A DNA stretch of 64,000 bases from Tubulanus polymorphus. Lineage: Eukaryota; Nemertea; Palaeonemertea; Tubulaniformes; Tubulanidae. Below the pieces are notes generated by a model, which was not told the DNA's origin, ran no database searches, and saw nothing but the letters and a program-made list of their open reading frames with translations. Location: assembly GCF_964204645.1 (NCBI RefSeq), contig NC_134025.1, positions 8,871,001 to 8,935,000 on the forward strand, in the 5' to 3' direction. The translations under genes were made by a program, and so were the position numbers. Every line of letters begins with the position of its first letter. The first letter of the stretch is position 1. Shown here one piece after another: positions 9,797 to 20,721 of the stretch.

Positions 9797-11800
9797 CCGA
9801 AGCCGCCTGAGAAAGCGCTGAAGTTCGAGATGGTCCTGTTTGCGTCCGTGCCGAACCTTGCGCCGCCGGCGTCAGACCAGAACGCTTTTTCCACGGAGTT
9901 CGAGGGTTGGACTTGGCCTGAACCTCCCGAATCTTCCTCAGCTCTGCGGAAACCGGAGCGCACCAACCGGAGAAGAGACGTGAAGACGTCCCCAATGGGG
10001 CTCTCAGCAAAGCATTGGACATCATATCCGGTAGACGAGTTTTGGAACTGGAGTCCATCACTGACTGACGGGAGGCTAACACAAGATTAGCCTGACCCCG
10101 AACCGACAACGGAATTACATGCGAAACAGACCGAGCCAAAGATTGGATAATCCGGTCCATTCCCTCCAGTTTTAGGGCAACTGACTCTGGGTCGGAGCCT
10201 GCATGAACGGCGGCGTGAGTCTCGCGAAGCTCACCCGTCAACACCTTAAGTGCCATATCTTGAAACGAACCAACCCTGGTGAGGTTGTCCAGGATTGACG
10301 TCATGGCCACCAAACCGGACTTAGGCAAACGAATAACCGACTGTGCTGTAACAGTATCCAGGCTGATCAAAGTATAATCAGCATCCAGGCAGTTATGACT
10401 GTGATCCACAGCACCTAGAGTTGCGTAATACGCCGAGCGAAATGCGCCTATAGGTGGATCGGTTGAACTAAAATATTTCCCAGATTTCATACCCCGTTCT
10501 GGAGGGGGAAATGAAAATGTTCCAGGCCGACATTCACCCCATAATTGCGTATCCAATCGAGCCCATTCTCTCGAAACCGCTGACGATTCCCGTAAAACGT
10601 TAAGATCGGAGTCCGGAGGGCGATAAGCTTCCATTGACTCACCGACCAGAGGAGCTGCTGTGGGCTTAGCGCGAGTTGCCCCGTGCTTGACAAAGAACTC
10701 ACTTATCATCGCTCTAAATGGCATGTCCCCCGCTGGTTCGGATAAAACTGAACGGGACAGAGATACATTGCGAGCCAGGGAAGCCCCTATCATCTGGGGC
10801 AACCCACAATTGCTCGCGACAGGAACGACCCCAGAAGGAATTGCCGCTTCTGGGACCGGATCCTCATTGAAATCAGACCCTACCGCAGCATCCAAGAATT
10901 CAGAGTCAGAATTCCGACGAACTGAGTGGGCTGGCGAACTTCTAACCGGACAATCAGGAATAGGCTTACCTGTTGTAGAGGTTGCAGCGACTTGTTGCGA
11001 CGAAGATAACAAGTTTAAAATTTTCTCCTCAAATACATGGAAATCCTTCTGAGTCAGGTATTTTCCAGTATCCCGACGATCATGCCGACTTCGGTGACGG
11101 TCCCTCGAACGGGATCGCGACCTACTAGAAGAATCGCTTTCATCGCTAACCGACGTCGACGAACGATGAGAGGACCGACAGCGAAACTTCCGACAATAAC
11201 GATCGTAGTCCCTCTCGCAATCAAACCTTGATCTGCGAGAAGGAGATCTTGCTCGTTTATTACGCTCACGGCGTCTAAATCTAGTGGGAGAGCGAGCTCT
11301 ATCCCCGGAGCGACGATCAGAATCAGACGATGAACGTACCGGATGTTTTGAACCAGACGACGTCTGGACCAGACCGGTGCCCGAACCGGACCGATGCCCG
11401 ACCCGGACCGGACCGGTACCGGGCCGTTCGCGACTACCGAGGCGCGCGCTCGGTTACGAACATGTAGTCGAACCGGCCGAACCGGTGAACGACCAGAGAC
11501 CGGTGAATGACCGGAGACCGGTGCCAGTGAACCAGCGTTCCTCCCCGGTGAACGGAGTTGGGAAGCCGATCGTACCTGAACGACCAGCAACCGCTCCGCT
11601 TTACGATAAAAAACAGGATTAGAAACGTCGGTTGGCACGTCGACGAATCCCTGCTAACTCGACGACGATCTCTTAGTTTAAGAGCCTTATCGGCCCGAAG
11701 CCAAAGGTCCTCGGACCACACGTCACAAATCTTGCAAGGATTGCTCCTTGCACATATTTGACCGGATTTCCTGTTACAAATCAAAACAATTCAATTCAAT
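9663..11800 (-). pseudogene. DIRS gag-like protein; C-terminal two thirds open, N-terminus frame-broken
   Basis: One frame is open from 11,453 down to 9,663 (about 597 codons). It runs through an Arg/Ser-rich stretch (SSSRSRSRSRDRHRSRHD), then KDFHVFEEKILNLLSSS and a helical capsid-like middle (SLDTVTAQSVIRLPKSGLV), to a basic Ser/Gly-rich tail. That organisation is typical of DIRS ORF1. The likely N-terminus, with a cysteine-rich CARSNPCKICDVWSEDLW segment near 11,740, lies in a different frame and meets two further frame changes: near 11,630, and inside the GC-rich CCGG-repeat segment 11,290-11,453. I infer indels there, but a spliced or frameshifted expression mode cannot be excluded. It would coat the RNA and cDNA intermediate. 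Confidence 0.7.
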
Positions 11801-11962
11801 CAAATTATATTTGTAAATAAAATTCTTACGGAAAAATAGAAACCAGGGATAACCCCCAAACCGAACGGACTCACCGTTATGAGAGTGAAAACTCCCTAAT
11901 ATCCTAATTCCCAGATTTTTACGGCGAAAAAATCCAACGCGTTCTACTGCGAGAACGCCAAG

Positions 11963-12102
11963 AAAAAAGATGGCGGATTTCGCCGGTGGCTAAATGCAAT
12001 ACCGCAGGGCCGGGTCGTATAGAAAAACCATTGGCGATCAATCCAAATTTAGAAAATATTGGCAAAAACCATAGGAAAGGGTACAGTACTCGACGGAAAT
12101 AC
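11963..12102. repeat. DIRS right (5') inverted terminal repeat
   Basis: This is the inverse of 6,162-6,300. It ends at GACGGAAATA near 12,102 and contains AAGATGGCGG at 11,968-11,977, a YY1-type word, so the element promoter probably lies here. Confidence 0.88.
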
Positions 12103-12409
12103 ATAAGACGTCGATAATTTCAACTTCGATTTGAAATGAATGAATACTCACCTCAAACTGCTGTGACGAAAAATAAACAGATAATACTGATGATATATTT
12201 CCAAATTGCTAGTGCTGTGTGTTTCTGAAATGAAAGTAAAACAGCACAATTTGACAGAGACTCCTGAGAATTTTGTAGAGAAATTCATCATTAGCTTTGA
12301 ACTTAACTTTTAGATAGTAGATTCTATTGCGTTTTTTTCATTCTGAAAAGAAAAAAGAACAATAATCAGTAACATCTCAAGGTTTTCAATCAATCAGAAA
12401 CTGTTCGCT
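12103..12409. other. No recognised feature
   Basis: AT-rich sequence to the right of the DIRS insertion. A donor-like TTTGAG|GTGAGT on the minus strand near 12,150 resembles the exon-like modules left of the DIRS, so the element may have split that repeat region. No coding exon can be supported. Confidence 0.4.
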
Positions 12410-12650
12410 GGTGTCAATAACAGTTAACAACAACTGTCAATGTTCCTTCAGCACAATCAAACGTGTTCACAATTTTGCTGTAGAATTCGGACTGATTGAA
12501 CAGTTAGAGATATATGAAACATCGCGAGCAGATACAGAGTACAGATCGCTGCATTATCATCCTGTGATTGAACAGTGATTTGTTCTCTCATCTTCACAAT
12601 TCCCATCTGTCTAACTAAAACATCGTAACACTTCAACTCATCTAACCTCC
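12410..12650 (+). repeat. Outer inverted repeat, left arm
   Basis: This is about 240 bases, inverse to 20,722-20,965. Shared words include TCGGACTGATTGAACAGTT, TCCTGTGATTGAACAGTGAT, TTTGTTCTCTCATCTTCAC and ACTAAAACATCGTAACAC. The arms differ by scattered substitutions and short indels. Confidence 0.85.
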
Positions 12651-12905
12651 CGTCCCAACCCTCCCAGACCTTCCCTCCCGCCCTCCCAGACCCCTTCCCT
12701 CCCGCCCTCCCATACCCCTTCCCTCCCGCCCTCCCAGACCCCATCCCTCCCGCCAAGCCCTCCCTCAATGTCCACCCGCCAAGCCCTCCCTCAATGCCCA
12801 CCCGCCAAGTCCTCCCTCAATGCCCACCCACCAAGCCCTCCCTCAATGCCCACCCACCAAGCCCTCCCACCAAGCCCTCCCTCAATGCCCCCCTTAGCTC
12901 TTTTG
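12651..12905 (+). repeat. C-rich minisatellite (CCCTCCCGCC / CCCTCAATGCCCACC units)
   Basis: Units of 20-30 bases built from CCCTCCCGCCCTCCCAGACC change to AAGCCCTCCCTCAATGCCCACC after 12,760. The minus strand has dense GGG runs and could form G-quadruplexes. The open frames across it are low-complexity artefacts. Confidence 0.9.
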
Positions 12906-14464
12906 TCTCTTCCTATGACATCGCTCATCTGTACAATACCTCAAAAAGGATTAGCCATTTTTCACGACCATATCAATTTACTTAACAAATATAAATACAA
13001 ATACTACGATTGCATCATTCACAAGGCTCAGAGATGAAGGAATTCAAATGATCAAATACCAAGTTCACAAACTTATCACAGTGTCGAAAATTACAAGGCC
13101 TCATTTCTATAGATGATTCCTTTATCCATTGGTCACCAAACAAGGGCCGTGAACTTTGACTCTTATCAGGTATTTATTCAAATTATAATTTTTTCTCAGC
13201 CGTCCAATAAGTAAGTATATGACTATACACTGGTATTATGTTGGGGAATGTCCAAATCAATTTAAGTTTCACGGAATGTTGTTGTAAATGGATTACATTT
13301 ATCAAATAGAGTGAGTTGTAGTGGTCTTTATTTATATCATCAAACCAAACCTTAGAAACTAAACTAGCATTGTTGTAAGGGAGGGAGGTATGGAGGGTTC
13401 ACCAGAACCAGACAAAACCTCTACACTCACAATGTTGTGTGGAGGGCAAACACAAACTATAAGGACAAGAATGATGGCCGATTCGGATAGATCAAATGAT
13501 GGCCGATTCGGATAGATCAAAAACTAACAAGGCTATTCATGTTGCTTCACGAATTCATCATTCTCATTATGAAACCAATTTGTGGACCAATGACAGTTGA
13601 TAGTCATATTAGACATTTGTATCTCTCTACTACTACTACTACTGCTAGAGGCTTTATATGAGCATGGACGTATAAACTAGATTATATGTCTAGTTTATAT
13701 GTCAATGATATGAGCAAGTTGTTTTATGGAGTCCTTTTCATAAGGTTAATTAATCGATGTTTATAGACTGCCTATGTCTATATGTTACAAAATAGATCAT
13801 AAATAATCTGTTTCATTATCTTTTTAAGTTACACTTGAACCCAGCGGAACGAATAAAACTATATTTCATCATTTGCCATTTTTCCTTTTTACTTTTTCAC
13901 TCTTTTTTGTTTCAGCACACATAATTTTTTTTGAGTCGAGGTAGGAATAGACCCCTGCCCACCCTCTAAGCGTGCAGGACACTAAACCTTCGAATTGCTC
14001 TCGGACCCCACTCATATTCTTCTCTGTGCTTTTGAGTCGAGGTAGGAATAGACCTCTGCCCGCCATCTAGGCCAGCAATTTATACTGTTTTACATTTGCT
14101 CCATATTTTCTTTTCATATGGCCTTTTCTTAATATTGGCATTTCTTATTGTACCATATGTCTTCTCACTGGCACTCACTAGTTCCAACTGGGTTCATTAG
14201 GATCATATTTATATGTCAAATTTATATGTCAAATTTATATGTCTTTAGAGATAAGCAGCAATAACATGTTTGTTAATTCAGAGAAACCCTCAAAGCTGCC
14301 AATAAAACCAGTAGTAGCAGCAGCACTGATATACAATATTGTATACAGATGACTCTTACATTAAGAACGTCATTTGTTCCACATAAATCATTTCATCCTC
14401 AAATAGATTCGTGAAGACAACAGAAATGAATTGTGTTCTTATAGACTTTCATAGCTTTCGACAT
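12906..14464. repeat. Gene-free stretch with small tandem and direct repeats
   Basis: No gene is visible. It holds one isolated unit of the 40-bp minisatellite in array-B orientation at 13,117-13,160; a perfect 25-bp tandem duplication at 13,471-13,520; a CTA microsatellite near 13,628; direct repeats of GAGTCGAGGTAGGAATAGAC about 103 bases apart (13,933 and 14,034); and (A/T)TTTATATGTC repeats near 13,685 and 14,207-14,240. Confidence 0.7.
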
Positions 14465-15365
14465 TTCATTCATGGCCCTGGTTTGGTGACCAAAGATTCA
14501 AAGCTTGGTTCACGGCCCTGGTTTAGTGACCTAAGAGCAAAATATTTGGTTCGCGGCCCTGGTTTGGTGACCTGAGAGTCAAAGTTTGGTCATGGCCCGG
14601 TTTGTTGACCATAGAGCCTAAGTTTGGTCCATGGATCTGTTTCAGTGACCTAGAAGTCCAAGTTTGGTTCACTGCTCTGGTTTGGTGAGAAAAGAGTCAA
14701 TGTTTGGTTCACGGCCCTGGTTAGGTGACCGAGGCTTAAAAGTTTGGTTCACGGCCCTGGTTTGGTGACCTAAGAGTCAGTGTGGTTCACAGCCCTGGTT
14801 TGGTGACCAAAGAATCAAAGTTAGGTTCATGGCCCTGGTTTGGTGACCAAATATTCAAAGTTTGGTTCCCAGCCCTGGTTTGGTGACCAAAGTGTCCATT
14901 CGGTTTACAGCCCTAGTTTGGTGACCTAAGATTCAAAGTTTGGTTCCTGGCTCTGGTTTGGTGACCAAAGAGTCAAAGTTTGGTCCATTGTTCTGTTTTG
15001 GTGATCTAATAGTCAGTTTGGTTCATGGCCCTGGTTTGGTGACCAGAGTCAACATTTGGTCCATGGTTCTGTTATGGCGACCTAAGAGTCAAAGTTTGGT
15101 TCACAGCCCTGGTTTGGTGACCAAAGATTTAACGTTTGGTTCACAGCCCTGTTTCAGTGACCTAAGAGTCATAGTTTCGTTCCCAGCCCTGGTTTGGTGA
15201 CTTAAGAGTCATAGTTTTGTTCACGGCCCTGGTTTGTTGACCAAAAAGTCAAATTTTGGTTCACGGCCCTGGTTTGGTAACCAGAAAGTCAAATTTTGGT
15301 TCACTGCCCTGTTTTGGTGACCAGCGAGTCAAAGTTTGGTCCACGGCCCTGGTTTGATAACATTA
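14465..15365 (+). repeat. 40-bp minisatellite array A (about 22 units)
   Basis: The consensus unit is GGTTCACGGCCCTGGTTTGG followed by TGACCAAAGAGTCAAAGTTT, with a period close to 40 and 5-20 % divergence between units. Each unit contains the odd-centred dyad TTTGGTGACCAAA. It is not coding; open frames through it are artefacts. Confidence 0.95.
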
Positions 15366-15784
15366 GAATAAATTTGGTTTGCATTGATAAAATTTAAAAT
15401 ACCGTACTTACACTGCAGAGGATGAAATAACTTTCAAATAAACTGATATGATCGTGAAAAATGGCAAAATAATCTAACTGTCACAAATAAAAATATGTTT
15501 CCTCGGATTTGCGCAGTTTATTCTACGTTTCAACTTAATTCTAATATTCATCTTCAGGAACGAGAAATATGGCTGCAAAGCAGCGATAACGGGTTTTCTG
15601 CTTTAATGATTCGGCGATCTTGAACAACTAGCAATAACGGGTTTTCTGCATTTAATGATTCCGCAATCTTGAACAACTTGGAAGCGATAAAATCCGTATT
15701 GAATTAAAATCCGTATTGAAATCCGAATCGTAGTCTGTAGCATTCAATTGGTGCTGCCGATGAATCACTGCCGCTGATTCATAT
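15366..15784. repeat. Spacer with a 49-bp tandem duplication
   Basis: GCGATAACGGGTTTTCTGC...TTGAACAACT occurs twice in tandem (15,581-15,675), and an inverse copy of its start is at 18,312-18,340. GGAAGCGATAAA at 15,681 is mirrored by TTTAGCGCTTCC at 17,713. There is no gene. Confidence 0.65.
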
Positions 15785-15900
15785 GGAATCGTGGGTAGTT
15801 GTTAGTTGCTAATTGCCATATGCCATTGCTAGTTTGCCTATTGATAATTGCTTGTTCGTCTGCTAGCGCCACCTCAGTGTATATTTCTGTTATATGATTA
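15785..15900 (+). repeat. Middle inverted repeat, left arm
   Basis: GTTGTTAGTTGCTAATTGCC through TAGCGCCACCTCAGTGTATA is inverse to 17,575-17,722. The arm is rich in the CTAGTTG word. Confidence 0.7.
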
Positions 15901-16185
15901 TCAAAAAGATGATACCCAGCATAAAACCATCCTCCCCGGCAGGGATTCGAACCTGATGGCATTTCATTTTGGCCCGGGTTTTCCCATTTATTGTTCTTAC
16001 GTGACATTTACCTCAGCGATTATATAACCAGCAATCTGATTGGTGCCACAAATTTGTGTTGTTAGGCAAAGCTGCGCATGTAGGCCTACCTGCGCACCCC
16101 GTCTGGCTGAGTATAGCGATGGTATCAGGTTCGAATCCCTGCCTGAGGAGGATGGTATAAAACCAAAGTATATAAGATCGAAAGA
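15900..16185. repeat. Pair of inverted tRNA-derived (SINE-like) ends
   Basis: Both arms contain ATCAGGTTCGAATCCCTGCC, a near-perfect RNA polymerase III B box. On the minus strand it lies near 15,930-15,955 and on the plus strand near 16,122-16,145, followed in both cases by GAGGATGGT-TTTAT or GAGGATGGTATAAAACC. On the plus strand TGGCTGAGTATAG at 16,101 is a weak A box. No full cloverleaf is present, so these are SINE fragments rather than tRNA genes. Confidence 0.55.
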
Positions 16186-16649
16186 AGCCAAGGGTATCTT
16201 ATTCAACTAAAAATATATTTATGATGATTACTTTTGGATGATTCCTGGACCAGACCAGGTCAAGAGCACTACTGACTGAGCGGACTGATGCGCGTACCTG
16301 TGGCGAGGCCGCAGCAGCGGGGGCATTCCAAGTATGTAAAAATGAAGAAAATGGTGAAATTTATCTATCGCCATTGTTCCAGAAAAGTACCCTTGGGTCG
16401 GGTACCTGGACTAATGACTTAATAATTGGGTAATAATGAAAATAATAATCAGCATAATTATAATAATAGAATATACTTTTATACAGCGCTATTTTCTAAA
16501 AAAGACTCATCGCGCTTTGAATAAAACACTAATTCAACCCCCAAGATAAAATTATGGTGGCTGATTCGGGCCAAGTTTAAAAAAATAATTCAGTGCAATA
16601 TATGCAATTGTGCATTTCTATGCGATGATTCCTCATTTCTGCGCCCACC

Positions 16650-17455
16650 TAAATGACTCACAGGTCACCAAACCAGGGGCGTGAACCAAACATTGAATCA
16701 TTGGTCACCAAACCAGGGCCGTGAACCAAACATTGAATCATTGGTCACCAAACCAGGGCCGTGAACCAAATGTTGACTCTCAGGTCACCAAACCAGGGCA
16801 GTGAACCAAGCGTTGACTCTTTAGTCCCCAAACCAGGGCAGTGAACCAAGCGTTGACTGTTTGGTCACCGAACCAGGGCCATCAACTAAACGTTGAATCT
16901 TTGGTTACCAAACCAGGGCCGTGAACCAAATATTGACTCTCAGGTCACCAAACCAGGGCCGTGAACAAAACTTTGACTATGGTCACCAAACCAGGGCAGT
17001 GAACCAAACTTTGAATCTTTGGTCACCAAACCAGGGGCATGCACCAAGCGTTGACTCTTTGGTCACCAAACCAGGGCCATCAACTAAACGTTGAATCTTT
17101 GGTCACCAAACCAGGGTCGTGAACCAAACTTTGAATCTTTGGTCACCAAACCAGGGCTGTGAACCAAACTTTGAATCTTTGGTCACCAAACCAGGGTCGT
17201 GAAACAAACTTTAATCTTTGGACACCAAACCAGGGGCATGAACCAAACTTTTAATCTTTGGTCACCAAACCAGGGCCATGAACCAAACAATTACTCTTTG
17301 GTCACCAAACCATGACTATGAACCAATGTTGACTCTTTGGTCACCAAACCAGGCCCTTGAACCAAACGTTTACTCTTTTGTCACCAAACCAGGACCATGA
17401 ACCAAACTTTGACTCTCAGGTCACCAAACCAAGACCATAAACCAAAGGACTCTCA
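16650..17455 (-). repeat. 40-bp minisatellite array B (about 20 units), opposite orientation to array A
   Basis: The plus strand reads GGTCACCAAACCAGGGCCGT followed by GAACCAAACATTGACTCTT, the inverse of array A, with the same 40-base period and similar divergence. The two arrays could pair over roughly 800 bases. Confidence 0.95.
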
Positions 17456-17574
17456 TATTTCGTTATTAGCGGCTTAGAAACGGAATCAAATCTTTTTAGC
17501 CTAACTGTAGGACTATCCCTGACATGACGCACCATCACCATTGAACTGTCAATGTGATGTTTGATGTGCAGTAA

Positions 17575-17722
17575 AAAAATACATATTGAGGTGGCGCTAT
17601 TGAAAAAATGCTCCACTGGCAATGAACATTTGACGACAAACATTTGACAACTAGCAATTGGCAATTTACAACTAGCAACTAGCAACTGACAACTAGCAAC
17701 TAGCATGCCCCTTTAGCGCTTC
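17575..17722 (-). repeat. Middle inverted repeat, right arm
   Basis: This is the inverse of 15,785-15,900: TGAGGTGGCGCTA, then CAACTAGCAACTAGCAACTG repeats, then TTTAGCGCTTCCATAG. Its end resembles the end of the MITE at 37,062-37,242, so it may derive from that family. Confidence 0.7.
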
Positions 17723-20158
17723 CATAGATACCAGCGCGGGGTTGTGGACAAGCAAATTTAATGAACTGTATAAATTTGAATACTTTCAATCTGAGACCGA
17801 TTTTTTCTTCAACATGGGAGCGTTAAATCTTTACGATAAAGGTTTACGGCTCGACAGCGCTTTTATGACGGTGATTCATCGGAATATAGCCGCAGCATTT
17901 GCACTTAAGGATCCTGATGATTTTATCGGAATCATATTTTTCGTAAGGTACATATTTCACACATAAGTCTCATGGGTTCGAAGCCCGCTCGTAAAATTGG
18001 AAGCAATAAATATTCATTGGATTGCATTTTAATCAATGAATACGAATATTAATTACACTCTAACCATTTCTATGGTACATGGAGGAAAAAACAGTAAAAC
18101 ATAATTAATTAATTGACGCATTTCATACAAATAACTCACTAAGATCTTAAATAATTCCCATCACAGAAATAATCTTAGATCCATAACTAAGATGTATAAA
18201 TGTGCTTCCAGTATGTGAGTGGACCCCTAGGTGGCGCTCCTTAGAAGAGCCGTTCATTCTTATGAACTGATATTGACTAAACCTTTGTACGCCTCTTAGT
18301 ACGACATTTAATCCAGAAAGGCAGAAACCCGTTATCAGCTTTGCGGTTATATTCTTAGATCCGTAACTAAGATGTATAAATGCGCTTTATCAAGTGAACT
18401 ACTCACTCAAAGTAGTGGGAAGGGGCTGTGAAAACTCAAGGTAAAACTTGATAAGGCTCAAAAATATTTCCTGATATAAGTTCCTGATATTCCTGGTATA
18501 ATTAGTTCACAGGGCCTTTTTTTCTGTTGAGAAAACAAGAAGTCTCAGCTTGAAATATACTGATGTCAATGAAATCTATTCATTAATGTGAAAGTTGCTG
18601 GATGTATGATAGAGCAATAGTCACTCTGTCTTTGTCAATCCGTGTCATCATTGTTCCACCTATAAATCGTACAGTCGTTCCACCTACAAATTGAACAGTT
18701 TATTTCAGAAAATGTGTCCCCTCTTTGTGAAAACACTAGGATAACTAACTCCTATGTATATTCATCTATCTGCAAAAAATTATATCTGTGCCGCGTATTG
18801 CTGAAGGCAAATGAAGAGAATCTGAAAATTGATTTAAGTGATTACTACCCGAAGCGTCCTGGGCATATCATTTACGAGAAATAAAAATTCTATATTCAGT
18901 TGAAATATATCTCAACATATTATGTCGAGTTATTATTATTAATTCATTTATGATTAATAAAAAGTTTAGCTGAATTTAATGTCGAGTTATTATCTCCACA
19001 TATATTTATTAAAGATTAATAAAGGGTTCCGCTGATTTTATGTCGACTTATATCTCAGCATAAAAATCATTTACGATCAGTAAAACGTTTTTCTGACTCT
19101 ATGTTGAGTTATTAGCCACGTTCACACGACAACTAGTTAGACCGGTCTAAATGGGTCTGTACCGGTCTAGATTTGGACCGGACCAAATTTTGGTGAGCCT
19201 TCACACGGTGTTTGACACGCGTTGATAATATCGCCTGTCACCGGGCCCACAAGATGTCGCCATCTGCTAAATAGCTAACTGGGCCTGGATGAAATCTTGC
19301 TTCCAGATTCCAAGTAGAGCAAGACATTAGACAAATTTGATCCTCTGTCAGGTTTAGACATTTTTGCGAATTCGATCTTATTCTATCGAGCTGAAACTCA
19401 GTGTCGTTTAAACGTGATTCAAAACACGGAATTAAAACGGATGATGATCGCGACATACAAATACGAATATTTGTTACGCTCCAAACTTTTCCATGGTATA
19501 GGGAGGAAAAAACTTAAACTTAAACTTAAACTAATTACATCAACGGTAATAAAAGCATTTAAAACTTAAAAAAGAACGCGCCTATTATCTCGACATAAAA
19601 AAATTGACTACAATGATAAAATTGGATTTATGTCGCGATAATAACTCGACATAAAATCACATTTCTGTCTGGGGGGGTCTGGGCATCCCCCTTACGGAAT
19701 ATTGAAAAATGAGATGAATGTGGTTGCATTCTAAGCACTTTCCTGGTTGAAATTAGGAATGCAATACACTCACAATTTCAAGTCTTGGGGGGAAAATTCT
19801 AAGATCATTCGGTCAAAAAAAGGGAACACGCCCCCCACAACCCCTCCCGGATCTGCCACTGAACGTGGACAGCACTTCGACAACAATCTTCTAAGTCCTT
19901 AGGCTGCAGTCCTCCTTCTACAGTCAGTATTTCGAAGGAGCATATAAGAAGGAGCATATACCGCAGTTATTACATAAATAATTGTCGATAAATTGAATTG
20001 CTCATTAAGCTATATTTCAACCGCAATCAGGGAGCAATTTCAAAAATCATTAAAGTAAATTATTAATCATTCGTGGCCAACTTGAATAACAGCCCTAGAA
20101 AATTGAAAAGTTCCCATTCAAAAATCAGGGGCAATTATCTCTTAATGATTTTAAGAGA
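17723..20158. repeat. Gene-free stretch with dispersed short repeats
   Basis: No gene is visible. A B-box-like GGGTTCGAAGCCC occurs at 17,973. A direct repeat CTTAGATCC(A/G)TAACTAAGATG occurs at 18,174 and 18,354. Three to four 60-bp units beginning ATGTCGAGTTATTA lie at 18,921, 18,980, 19,041 and 19,101, with inverse copies of the core near 19,588-19,655. An AAACTT hexamer run is near 19,512. A G-rich and C-rich MITE-like segment spans 19,672-19,865. Confidence 0.65.
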
Positions 20159-20245
20159 AGCGACAGTGAAATTACGCGCTCTAACCGGGGATCGAAACCG
20201 GGTCTCGTAGGAGGCAATCGCGCTATGGACCAGCAAAACTAATAG
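20159..20245 (-). repeat. tRNA-derived SINE head fragment
   Basis: The minus strand reads TGGTCCATAGCGCGATTGCC (A-box-like), then about 20 bases later GGTTTCGATCC (B-box-like). It looks like a pol III promoter of a tRNA-derived SINE; the body cannot be delimited. Confidence 0.5.
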
Positions 20246-20439
20246 AACTAGTCTGTTTAACCAGCTTGTCATAAGCAAAGTGACTTTAAATTACATGTTC
20301 AAGTCCTGTGTGACGATGCCTAACAGTAAAGGTGTTTTATACTAATTCTTTTGGTTATTAGAATACAATAAAAAATGGGACACATTTTCTGAAATGACTA
20401 AAAATAACTATAACGACTGTACCTGACCCTAAATCCCCA

Positions 20440-20712
20440 CCGACCTAAACCCTTCACCCCTCCCTCCAAAGTCCTACCACCACTCATCCTCCCAGACCCC
20501 ATCCCTGATCCCCACCCTCCCAGACCCCATCCCTCCCGCCCTCCCGCCCTCCCAGACCCCTTCCCTCCCGCCCTCCCAGACCCCATCCCTCCCACCCTCC
20601 CAGGCCCCATCCCTCCCGCCCTCCCAGACCCCTTCCCTCCCGCCCTCCCAGACCCCATCCCTCCCACCCTCCCTCTACCCCTGCCTCCCCCCAACCCTAC
20701 CCACCCGCCCCG
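20440..20712 (+). repeat. C-rich minisatellite (CCCTCCCGCCCTCCCAGACC units)
   Basis: This is the same unit family as 12,651-12,760. The C-rich strand is again the plus strand although the adjoining flank (20,722-20,965) is inverted relative to the first locus. G-quadruplex potential lies on the minus strand. Confidence 0.92.
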
Positions 20713-20721
20713 AACCCTGCG

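Larger units (their letters stand above)
6139..12102 (-). mobile_element. DIRS-type tyrosine-recombinase retrotransposon, nearly complete
   Basis: A 6-kb element lies on the minus strand with every hallmark of the DIRS order. It has inverted terminal repeats instead of LTRs, an internal complementary region next to the 3' (left) repeat, and gag, then RT/RNase H, then tyrosine recombinase in overlapping frames. There is no obvious target duplication, as expected for recombinase integration. The left end carries about 23 bases beyond the shared repeat, starting TTACAATTTTTGG. The internal region contains the inverse of exactly this extension joined to the inverse of the right end, which fixes both termini. 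Lesions in RT/RNase H and in the gag N-terminus make this copy non-autonomous, yet it is only lightly degraded. Confidence 0.93.

Noticed and set aside
11054-11622. Separate small proteins in the open frames at the DIRS gag N-terminus, both strands
   Set aside because: They are alternative readings of a GC-rich, Arg/Pro-coding repeat tract; the RS-rich gag frame accounts for the region.
15900-16185. tRNA genes suggested by GGTTCGAATCC
   Set aside because: Only the B box and a weak A box are present; acceptor stems and an anticodon arm cannot be folded. They are SINE fragments.
14465-17455. Regular 40-bp repeats resembling a CRISPR array
   Set aside because: Units are directly contiguous with no unique spacers, occur in both orientations, and lie in an intron-bearing animal genome with no cas genes.
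20398-20694. Gly/Arg-rich protein on the minus strand (also 12,457-12,801)
   Set aside because: Pure translation of the C-rich minisatellite; an artefact of low complexity.
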